A stretch of 64,000 bases of DNA, taken from Bradyrhizobium sp. BTAi1. Lineage in GTDB: Bacteria > Pseudomonadota > Alphaproteobacteria > Rhizobiales > Xanthobacteraceae. The notes below the pieces were generated by a model that saw only the letters and a program-made list of their open reading frames with translations, did not search any database and was not told the origin of the DNA. The position numbers and the translations under genes are program-made. Positions 8,530 through 15,829 of this stretch are shown one piece after another (the first letter of the stretch is position 1; each line of letters begins with the position of its first letter). The stretch is taken from assembly GCF_000015165.1 (NCBI RefSeq), contig NC_009485.1, positions 2,396,001 to 2,460,000 on the forward strand, read 5' to 3'.

Positions 8530-9228
8530 GATTGCAGTTCCGGAATTCGATCGGTCGATCACGGGCAACGCGTCCTGCATTCCTCCGGATCGAACCGATC
8601 CGTTGAATGCGTTGCCTGACGTGAGACGCTTACGGTGCGCATCAGCGCAGCGGGGAGTCGATAGCACGACCACCGCCAAGGCTTCAGCCAAAAATCCAGC
8701 GCTGCGCTAACCGGTCTGCTGTCGTAGGGTGCGCAAAGGTCCGCATCACCACAGTTCGCTACGGACTGTGCTCTATCGCGCGCCGTGCCCACTATCTCTC
8801 ACTCGAAGTGTGCGGGAGCATGGTGGGCACGCAGCCGCCCTGCCGGGCGGTTGTTTTGTCCGCCCTACACCACTATCATTTAGCCTGTTGCCGGGCCCAC
8901 CTGCGTCGTTCATTCCATCTGGGCCCCGGTGCGCCGGCGGTGCCAACCGCCTCACCAGGGCGGGGTCGGTCGGTTTATTTACTGCAGCGTCACTAGTTGC
9001 GAAGGCCAGGTCGCTGTCCTCGACGAACTTGTAATTGAAGCTGACCGTCTGCAGCAGCTGTCCGGCAGCTTTCGTCTCATCATCAGTCTGCCTCTGGAAC
9101 TTCGCCTAATTCAGGCGTGATCGGTGTAGGATCAATAAATTGGGGGCAAGTCACCATCCCGTATCATGTCGGATTGGTTTTGACTGCTCTTCAGCCTAGT
9201 TCGGACGAAAAGATCACGGAAATTGAAC
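8530..9228. other. Gene-poor stretch with repeat fragments
   Basis: About 700 bases without a convincing gene. Between about 8720 and 8880 lies a Bradyrhizobium-type repeat fragment of alternating GTGGGCAC and GCCCTACAC motifs. On the minus strand, 8945-9104 stays open after a TAG and gives a peptide with AGQLLQTVSFNYKFVEDSD, which looks more protein-like than its surroundings and may be a gene remnant. The last 100 bases are more AT-rich and probably contain the promoter of the HNH-like gene. Confidence 0.5.
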
Positions 9229-10032
9229 ATGGGCGAAAGTAAACGTAAGCGAGAAACGCTTAGGCAAATGTTGGTTGGGAAGCCCGGCTGCATCTACTGC
9301 GCCGGCTCCGCGGCAGCGACGACTATTGAGCATATGCCGCCGATATCTATGTTCGAAGGGCGCGATCGCCCGAAAGGCTTAGAGTTTCCGGCCTGCGAAG
9401 CGTGCAACGGGGGTACAAAGCATTCAGATTTGGTCGCGGCAATGCTGTCCCGTTGCTGGACTGTTGGGAACCTTGTCGTTCAACAGGACGATATGAAGCG
9501 GCTCCTTAAGGGCGTCGCTAACAACGTCCCTGGGCTTCTGCAGGAAATGTGGATCGGCAGGGGAGCGGAGAAGCTGGCTCGCAAGCGGGAGAACATTCCT
9601 GTCGATCTGCATCCTGTGCGAGCCGACGGCCCCATCTTAAACCGCCATATCTCCACGTTCGCGGCCAAGTTTGGCTTTGCACTCCATAGCGCGATATTCG
9701 GCGTGCCGGTGCCTCAAACGGGCGGAGTAGCTGTGGTGTGGTACTCCAATTTTCAAGCTTGTAAGGGACAAATTCCGAGCGTTTTGTTTGAATTGATGCC
9801 GGAACAGCTGACGCTGCGGCAGGGAGTGAAATCTGCAAATAATCAGTTCGAGTATACGTATGGCAGAACCGATGATGGTTGCCACATGCTGTATTTTGCA
9901 GCATTCAACCGATCATTCGCTGTTGCTGGTGTCACTGCAACAGATCGTAGAGTTCATCTAGAGGCATGTCAGGATCTTCGTTTCTCGATATTTGTTCCCG
10001 GCGCGTTCCGAACGCAAATTCCAAGTCCCTGA
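9229..10032 (+). CDS. HNH-endonuclease-like protein with two CxxC zinc knuckles
   Basis: A 267-residue protein. Near the N-terminus are a CIYC knuckle, then TTIEHMPP, then CEACNGG, i.e. CxxC...H...CxxCN. This is the spacing of HNH/His-Me finger nucleases that use a structural zinc. The remaining 200 residues are not recognised and contain beta-rich stretches. The N-terminus (MGESKRKRETLRQ) is strongly basic. Base composition is visibly lower in GC than neighbouring genes, and the gene is isolated between repeat-rich gaps, which suggests horizontal acquisition. Nuclease activity is an inference; a partner toxin, methylase or defence gene is not visible next to it. The frame also has a TTG two codons upstream, but the ATG at 9229 is preferred. 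Confidence 0.7.
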   Translation: MGESKRKRETLRQMLVGKPGCIYCAGSAAATTIEHMPPISMFEGRDRPKGLEFPACEACNGGTKHSDLVAAMLSRCWTVGNLVVQQDDMKRLLKGVANNVPGLLQEMWIGRGAEKLARKRENIPVDLHPVRADGPILNRHISTFAAKFGFALHSAIFGVPVPQTGGVAVVWYSNFQACKGQIPSVLFELMPEQLTLRQGVKSANNQFEYTYGRTDDGCHMLYFAAFNRSFAVAGVTATDRRVHLEACQDLRFSIFVPGAFRTQIPSP

Positions 10033-11147
10033 GCGGCGGACATCTACGACGAGCCTTCGAGAGAGTTACCGTGACGGGTGATGGTACGGCATGCGTCTAC
10101 CCCGCCCGTCATTCTTGCCTTCCACTCCGTAACGTGCCGAAATGTATATTCCGTTTTTCAGAATTTTTCTTGACTCATCCCCCAAATCAGGTGTCTTATC
10201 CGCCCCGTTCCGTCCCGGCAGGAGGGGCGTACGCGTCGTCACGACACGCGGGGCGGGATGCGGTGGCTGCGACGGCGTCGTCGGACGAACGGCGTCGACC
10301 GGCCTCGTGCAGGGCTGCGGCGGCTTGCCGTCGTGGCGCGGTGCGGGGTCTTTCGCGGACGTTGAAATCGTGTGGTCCTGGCATCCCGATGCTGATGCCA
10401 AGCTGGTGGTGATGATGATCCGCCGGTGACGGGGGCAAGACAGCCGGTCCCCGGGGAGATCACGTATAAGACGGAAGCCCATCGCGCAGGGAATGCCGGA
10501 TGTCCGGCTGGACCTGTGGTGACTGCCGCCTGCTATTCTTTCTGCAGGCGGGCCATGGGTTGCGGCCAGCGCCCGGCATTCCCTGCGCCCTCCTCGATTG
10601 CGAGGGTCCTTTCCGGCAACAGCTCGGGCGCGTCGCGCTGCGAGAGCGGTGAGGTCATGTCTGTCGTGTCGCTTCATCGATCGGCGGCAATCCTGTCCGC
10701 AGCGGCGCGGGGCGAACCTGCGGCAGATGGCAGGCGTTACGACATGCACCGAGGGAACCGGCGTCATGACGGTTGCGGCGATCATGCCATGAGCAGCCGC
10801 CGGCGCCGCGTTGGGTTTCGCGACTGCAGCGCTGAAACATGTCGTACGCGACGTCTTTTTGATTGCCGTTCGCGCGGGGATGCAGATAGTCTTAGATTGT
10901 GGTGTCGGTGGCGCACACCCTTGGGTGTGCGCCGGCGAATGACGAGTTTTGCGGCAAGCGCTCAAGACGACGATGCGGGCCGTCGGCGGCAAGCTCGCAG
11001 ATGCGGTTCGTCCGGCATTCGGCTCGGGCGGACGTTGGATTGAGCAACGGCGTCTCTTCGTTATGTCGGGGTGGCTATAGCGTTGCAGGACAGGGCTCGG
11101 ACGAACAACGAGCCCGAAGAAACAACATCGGTTTTGGGGAGAGACGC
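10033..11147. repeat. Mosaic of interspersed repeats (about 1.1 kb, no gene)
   Basis: Open frames here have no protein-like character. The stretch is built from palindromic units. One is a 16-bp perfect inverted repeat (GCGCAGGGAATGCCGG at 10484-10499 with CCGGCATTCCCTGCGC at 10573-10588) enclosing a hairpin of 8 bp (CCGCCTGC 10526-10533, GCAGGCGG 10544-10551). Another is an 11-bp palindrome (GGCGCACACCC 10910-10920, GGGTGTGCGCC 10923-10933). From memory, sequences of this type occur between genes in many copies in Bradyrhizobium genomes. The last 100 bases carry the promoter and ribosome-binding site of the next gene. Confidence 0.7.
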
Positions 11148-12146
11148 ATGACGAAGGCTGCAGGATACTCACGCCGGTCGATGCTGAGCCTCGGCGCGGC
11201 CGCTGGACTTTACGGACTGTCCGGAATCGCCGGTCCCAGCGCCCTCGCCAAGGGGCCGTTCCTGAACACCCAGGCGCCGACCTTCTTCCGCTTCAAGCTC
11301 GGCGCGGCCGAGGCCACCATCATCTCCGACGGCGTGCTGCCGCTCGGCGATCCCCATGCCGCGTTCCTCGGCATCTCCCCCGGCGATCTCGATTCGATGC
11401 TGACGAACAACTTCCTGCCGGTCGGCGCCGCGACGCTCGAGCAGAACATTCTCGTACTCAACACCGGCGACAAGATCATCATCTTCGACAACGGCATGGG
11501 TGTCTCGAAGCTGTTCGGCGACACCACCGGCAAGATGCTGCTGACCCTGAAGCAGGCCGGCATCGAGGCCAAGGACGTCGACGCGCTGGTGATGACGCAT
11601 GCGCATATCGATCATTGCGGCGGCGTCATCGGACCCGACGGCAAGCCGAGCTTCCCCAATGCCGAGCTGTTCATCTCCGAGGCCGACTTCACCTATTGGA
11701 CCGATGAGGCCAAGGTCGGCCCCACCTACAAGGCGTTCTACGAGCAGGCGGTGCGCAATCTCCTCCCCGTGAAGGACCGCATCACCTTCTTCAAGGACGG
11801 CCAGGAGTTTTTGCCGGGCGTGCAGGCGATGTTCACGCCGGGCCATACGGTCGGGCATACGATCTTCCTGATCCAGTCCGGCAAGGACCAGCTCGCTTAT
11901 ATCGGCGACATCTCACATCATCCGGTGCTGCTGATCGAAAAGCCGCTGATCGAGTTCGCCTATGACACCGATCCGAAGCAGGCCGCCAAGACCCGCGTTC
12001 GCGTGCTCGACATGCTCGCGGCCAACCGGACGCGCATCCTCGGCTATCACTTCCCATGGCCGGGCATCGGCCATATCGGCAAGTTCGGCGACGGCTTCCG
12101 TTACTACCCGACGGCGGTGCACACGATGGATGTCGCGCCGATCTGA
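11148..12146 (+). CDS. Exported metallo-beta-lactamase-fold hydrolase
   Basis: A 332-residue MBL-fold protein. The leader (KAAGYSRRSMLSLGAAAGLY) has a twin-arginine motif, so the enzyme is probably exported folded by Tat. The zinc-ligand motif HxHxDH is present (MTHAHIDHCGG, about residue 150), followed by the later histidines (FTPGHTVGHT and GDISHHPV). It belongs to the broad AHL-lactonase/SoxH-like group, and the substrate is unknown. The ATG at 11148 has a strong ribosome-binding site (GGGGAGAG); the longer frame upstream is repeat sequence. It precedes a quinoprotein and a cytochrome c, consistent with a periplasmic oxidation module, as seen for MBL proteins beside PQQ-dependent dehydrogenases. 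Confidence 0.88.
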   Translation: MTKAAGYSRRSMLSLGAAAGLYGLSGIAGPSALAKGPFLNTQAPTFFRFKLGAAEATIISDGVLPLGDPHAAFLGISPGDLDSMLTNNFLPVGAATLEQNILVLNTGDKIIIFDNGMGVSKLFGDTTGKMLLTLKQAGIEAKDVDALVMTHAHIDHCGGVIGPDGKPSFPNAELFISEADFTYWTDEAKVGPTYKAFYEQAVRNLLPVKDRITFFKDGQEFLPGVQAMFTPGHTVGHTIFLIQSGKDQLAYIGDISHHPVLLIEKPLIEFAYDTDPKQAAKTRVRVLDMLAANRTRILGYHFPWPGIGHIGKFGDGFRYYPTAVHTMDVAPI

Positions 12147-12251
12147 GCAGAGCTTTGTCAGCCGTCTTTCTAATCGCGGCGCCATGGGGGGCTGGCGACA
12201 GCCGCGGTCTGACGTCGCGCGCAGCGCTGCAAGGTACGAGGGAGGGGAGCC

Positions 12252-13829
12252 GTGCACATCGGTAGGAAGAAGTCTCTGAGCTCGGGTGGGCTTGGCGTCG
12301 CCGCGCTGGCCGGGGTCGGTCTGCTGGTCCAGGCCACGCTGGTGCAGGCCGGGGCAGGCGTCGATTGGCCCGCCTACAACAACGACTATATGGGCCAGCG
12401 CTATCAGCGGCTGAAGCAGATCAACACCAGGAACGTGGCCGAGCTGAAGGAGGTCTGCCGGGTCCAGCTGCAGGAGGGCGGACCGTTCCAGACTGGCCCG
12501 GTCGTGATCGACGGCGTGATGTATGTGACCACGGCGCGCCTGACCTTCGCGCTGGACGCGGCCACCTGCAAGGAAAAATGGCGGCACGCTTACGAATCCG
12601 CGCGCGAGGATGTCTGGCCGGTGAATCGCGGCGTCGCCGTCATCAATGGCCGTGTCATTCGCGGCACCCCCGATGGTCATCTGCTGGCGCTCGATGCGCA
12701 GAGCGGTGCGCTGATCTGGCAGAACATGGTCGGCGATTCCCTGCTCGGCGAGTTCCTGTCGGGCGCGCCGATCGGCTGGAACGGCCTCGTTTTCACCGCC
12801 ACCGCGGGCTCCGACTGGGGCGTGCGCGGCCGCGTGCTGGCGTTCGACGTGCTGACCGGGCGCGAGGTCTGGCGCTTCGACACGATCCCGACCGGCGACC
12901 AGCCGGGGGCCGAGACCTGGCAGAACAAGAAGTCGGCGCTGACCGGCGGCGGCGGCTCCTGGTCGACGCTGTCGCTCGACATCACCACCGGGGAATTGTT
13001 CGTGCCGGTCGGCAATCCCGCGCCGGACATGTTCCCGGACTATCGTCCCGGCGACAATCTCTACACCGACTCCCTGGTCGTGCTCGACGCGCGCACCGGC
13101 GCGCTGAAATGGTATCACCAGGTCAAGGCCAATGACGGCATCGACCATGATCTCGGTGCCGCGCCGACCTTGTTCCGCTCGCCTGATATCCAGGACATCG
13201 TCGTGTTCGGCGGCAAGGATGGTTTTGTCACCGCGATCGACCGCGCGACGCGCAAGCCGATTTATCGCGTTCCGGTCACGACCATCGACAATGTCGCGGC
13301 GCGGCCGACGGATGCTGGCGTGCATGTCTGCCCCGGCCTGCTCGGCGGCGTCGAATGGAATGGCGGCAGCTACGACCCGGTCAACGGCGCGATCTATTTC
13401 GGCGCGGTCGATTGGTGCGGCACGTTCAAGAAGGGCGACGCCAAATATGTCGCCGGCGAGTTCTTCTTCGGCGGCGAGCCGACGCTCGACCCGCCGGACC
13501 AGGCCGCCGGCTGGGTCACCAGCCTCAATGCCGTGAGCGGTGAGGTGAAGTGGAAATACAAGGCGGCCAAGCCGGTCGTCAGCGGCATCACGTCGACATC
13601 GGGCGGCGTCGTGTTCGGTGGCGATACCGGCGGTAATTTCTTCGCGCTCGACAGCCAGACCGGCAAGCCGCTCTACACGCTGGCGACCCAGGGCATGATC
13701 GCCGGCGGCGTCGTCACCTACCAGGCCGGGGGCAAGCAATATGTCGCACTGACCTCCGGCAACGTCTCGCGCATCACCTTCGGCGAGCTCGGCAATCCGA
13801 CGCTGATCGTTCTGGGGTTACCGAATTGA
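12252..13829 (+). CDS. PQQ-dependent dehydrogenase-like quinoprotein (beta-propeller)
   Basis: A 525-residue secreted beta-propeller of the alcohol/methanol-dehydrogenase superfamily. A signal peptide (GVAALAGVGLLVQATLVQAGA) is followed by the family start (DWPAYNNDYMGQRYQRLKQI), repeated tryptophan-docking blades (ALDAATCKEKWRH, ALDAQSGALIWQN, VLDARTGALKWYH) and the conserved block GGVEWNGGSYDPVNGAIYFG. A D-x-D pair (IDHDLGAAP) sits where the catalytic Asp is expected. It lacks the adjacent Cys-Cys pair of classical methanol/ethanol dehydrogenases and is shorter than their roughly 600 residues, so the substrate is open. The start is GTG at 12252 after GAGGGAGGGGAG. The cytochrome c downstream is the likely electron acceptor. 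Confidence 0.85.
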   Translation: MHIGRKKSLSSGGLGVAALAGVGLLVQATLVQAGAGVDWPAYNNDYMGQRYQRLKQINTRNVAELKEVCRVQLQEGGPFQTGPVVIDGVMYVTTARLTFALDAATCKEKWRHAYESAREDVWPVNRGVAVINGRVIRGTPDGHLLALDAQSGALIWQNMVGDSLLGEFLSGAPIGWNGLVFTATAGSDWGVRGRVLAFDVLTGREVWRFDTIPTGDQPGAETWQNKKSALTGGGGSWSTLSLDITTGELFVPVGNPAPDMFPDYRPGDNLYTDSLVVLDARTGALKWYHQVKANDGIDHDLGAAPTLFRSPDIQDIVVFGGKDGFVTAIDRATRKPIYRVPVTTIDNVAARPTDAGVHVCPGLLGGVEWNGGSYDPVNGAIYFGAVDWCGTFKKGDAKYVAGEFFFGGEPTLDPPDQAAGWVTSLNAVSGEVKWKYKAAKPVVSGITSTSGGVVFGGDTGGNFFALDSQTGKPLYTLATQGMIAGGVVTYQAGGKQYVALTSGNVSRITFGELGNPTLIVLGLPN

Positions 13830-13833
13830 GGCG

Positions 13834-14424
13834 GTGGTGACAGCTATCGAAATTCACAAGCATCGACCATCGCAACGCGCGAACGCGTCCATGAGTGACT
13901 TGTCGTGCCCGGGCTTGACCCGGGCATCGACGTCTTTCTTTCGGCCTTCCGCAGACGTGGATGGCCGGGACAAGCCCGGCCATGATGGCTTGGAGAGATC
14001 CGGGCACAAACCAGATGCCTCATCGGCGTCAGCCAAAGGATCGTTGCTCCTCGTCAACTCGGTGATGGGTGCAGTCGCCGCCATGCTTGTCATCCTTGAT
14101 GCGGCACCGGCCCGTTCAGCCTCCGACCTCGGCGAAGCCCAGTTCAGGAAAAACTGTGCGATGTGCCATTCGCTCGAGCCCGGCCGCAACAAGCTCGGGC
14201 CGTCGCTGTTCGGCGTGCTCGACCGCAGGGCCGGTACCGTGGCCGGGTTCAACTACTCCTCGGCCAACAAGAACTCCGGCCTGGTGTGGACGCGCGAGAC
14301 GCTTGACGCCTATCTCGCCGATCCACAGACGATGGTGCCGGGCACGCTGATGGTGTTTCCCGGCATCAAGAATGGCGGCGACCGGCAGGCGCTGGTCGAG
14401 TTTCTCGCGAGCCAGCATGACTGA
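13834..14424 (+). CDS. Class I c-type cytochrome with uncertain N-terminus
   Basis: The C-terminal 115 residues are a cytochrome c domain: heme site CAMCH (KNCAMCHSLEPGRNKLGPSLFG) and probable Met ligand in TLMVFPGIK. A hydrophobic secretion segment (MGAVAAMLVILDAAPARSA) comes just before. Upstream of it the frame reads in phase through a palindromic repeat (13906-13983), so the first 60 residues of the longest frame are repeat-encoded. The true start is either GTG at 13834, five bases after the quinoprotein stop with a GAGG ribosome-binding site, or a later codon (TTG 13990, TTG 14044 or ATG 14065). It probably takes electrons from the quinoprotein dehydrogenase next to it. Confidence 0.82.
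   Translation: MVTAIEIHKHRPSQRANASMSDLSCPGLTRASTSFFRPSADVDGRDKPGHDGLERSGHKPDASSASAKGSLLLVNSVMGAVAAMLVILDAAPARSASDLGEAQFRKNCAMCHSLEPGRNKLGPSLFGVLDRRAGTVAGFNYSSANKNSGLVWTRETLDAYLADPQTMVPGTLMVFPGIKNGGDRQALVEFLASQHD
13906..13983. repeat. Paired-hairpin palindromic element inside the cytochrome reading frame
   Basis: Two hairpins stand side by side: TGCCCGGG/CCCGGGCA (13906-13913, 13919-13926) and ATGGCCGGG/CCCGGCCAT (13961-13969, 13975-13983). Translated in the cytochrome frame they give CPGLTRAS and GRDKPGHDG, strings that I recall as common spurious translations of this repeat in Bradyrhizobium genomes. The element lies between the possible upstream start and the secretion signal. Confidence 0.8.
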
Positions 14425-14503
14425 GGCGGCGCGCAGGTGGGCTCGAGGGTGGACGGCCGGGATCCGCGCGGCTAGGGTCGCCCATCATCTGTCAGGGATC
14501 ACC

Positions 14504-15121
14504 ATGCTCAAGCTCTATGTCGCGCCAGGCACCTGCGCGCTCGCCTCCCACATCGCGCTCGCCGAAACCGGCGCCGCTTACGCGATCGAGAAGCTCAGCT
14601 TCAAGACCAACCAGCAGAACAGCCCGGAGTATCTTGCGATCAATCCCAAGGGGCGGGTGCCGGCGCTGGTGACGGAGCAGGGCATCCTGACCGAGACGCC
14701 GGCGATGCTCGCTTATATCGCCCAGCGCTTCCCACAGGCGCGGCTTGCGCCGCTCGACGATATCTTCGCCTTTGCCGAGGTGCAGTCCTTCACCAGCTAT
14801 CTCTGCTCGACGGTCCACATCGCCCACGCCCACAAGATGCGCGGCTATCGCTGGGCCAACGAGGAGTCGTCCTTCGCCGACATGAAGACGAAGGTGCCGG
14901 AAACGATGGGCGCCTGCTTCGCGCTGATCGAGCAGAAGATGCTGCGCGCGCCGTGGGTGATGGGGGAGCAGTACACGATCTGCGATCCGTATCTGTTCAC
15001 GATCGCGCAGTGGCTCGAAGGCGATGGGGTCGACATCAACGCGTTTCCGAAGGTCGCCGATCATTTCAAGCGCATGTCGGACCGGCCGGCCGTGCAGAAG
15101 GCGCTGGCGGAGCTGGCCTGA
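14504..15121 (+). CDS. Glutathione S-transferase
   Basis: A 205-residue cytosolic GST. The N-terminal thioredoxin-like domain (MLKLYVAPGTCALASHIAL) contains the Ser/Cys region used by beta-class GSTs, the cis-Pro motif (GRVPALVTEQG) and the ETPAML loop. The all-helical C-terminal domain has the family N-capping Asp (YTICDPYLFTIAQW). It probably conjugates glutathione to electrophiles. The ATG at 14504 is the family start; the 44-residue upstream extension of the frame does not resemble GST. It lies 80 bases after the cytochrome on the same strand. Confidence 0.92.
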   Translation: MLKLYVAPGTCALASHIALAETGAAYAIEKLSFKTNQQNSPEYLAINPKGRVPALVTEQGILTETPAMLAYIAQRFPQARLAPLDDIFAFAEVQSFTSYLCSTVHIAHAHKMRGYRWANEESSFADMKTKVPETMGACFALIEQKMLRAPWVMGEQYTICDPYLFTIAQWLEGDGVDINAFPKVADHFKRMSDRPAVQKALAELA

Positions 15122-15187
15122 CCGTTGTCGCCGCCATCATAAAAACTTTGCACAGGCGCAGGAACCCGCCCGCCCGACCGACGTTGC

Positions 15188-15829
15188 TTGAAGCCGTGGC
15201 GCGTGCCTGCGGTCGATCTCCTGTCCTGGGCCCCCTTGATGTTGCTGGCAGCCACTCCCGATGATCCCTTCTGCGCAACCAGCATCGGCATTCGCGAAAC
15301 GCTGAAGGCGGCGACAGCCCCGGCACACCGCGCACTCGACGAGTGTCTGGGTCAGTTCGATCTCACCACCATTGCGCATTATCGCCGGTTCCTGCAGGCG
15401 AGCGCGGCTGCGCTGCTGCCGCTGGAGCAGGCGCTCGAGCGGGCCGGCGTTGCCGGAATGGTCGATGATTGGGCGGAGCGGCGGCGCAGCGAGGCGATCA
15501 GGGCCGATGTCGCCGCGCTCCACGGCAGCATCGCCCCGGTCGCGCTGTCGATGCCCGCGCTCGACCGGCCATCCGTGCTGGGGGCGCTGTATGTCCTTGA
15601 GGGATCGCGGCTGGGCGCGAGCTATCTGTTGCGCGTCGTCGCCGCATCGGCTGATCCTCGCGCCAGAGGTGCAACCCGCTATCTCCGCCATGGCGCTGGC
15701 AAGGGGCTGTGGCGCAGCTTCCTGGGTCAGCTTGCACAAGAGCCGGTCACGTCGAGCAATCAAGTCCGAATGATCGCGAGTGCGCGCGAGGTGTTCGCGG
15801 TGTTTGCGATGGCGATGGCCTCGGCATGA
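15188..15829 (+). CDS. bphO: Biliverdin-producing heme oxygenase (bacteriophytochrome-linked)
   Basis: A 213-residue all-alpha heme oxygenase that opens heme to biliverdin, the chromophore of bacterial phytochromes. The proximal-His helix (LKAATAPAHRALDECLGQF) is near residue 45 and the distal helix signature (YVLEGSRLGASYLL) near residue 140. Its stop codon overlaps the start of the phytochrome gene as ATGA (15826-15829), so the two are translationally coupled and the chromophore enzyme is made together with its apoprotein. The first 30 residues before the conserved helix are not family-like, so the real start may be the in-frame ATG at 15239. Confidence 0.92.
   Translation: MKPWRVPAVDLLSWAPLMLLAATPDDPFCATSIGIRETLKAATAPAHRALDECLGQFDLTTIAHYRRFLQASAAALLPLEQALERAGVAGMVDDWAERRRSEAIRADVAALHGSIAPVALSMPALDRPSVLGALYVLEGSRLGASYLLRVVAASADPRARGATRYLRHGAGKGLWRSFLGQLAQEPVTSSNQVRMIASAREVFAVFAMAMASA

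Noticed and set aside
10066..11172. Long minus-strand open frame (368 codons) before the MBL gene
   Set aside because: Composition is Arg/Pro/Thr-rich without domains, and the frame passes through several palindromic repeats; an artefact of high GC.
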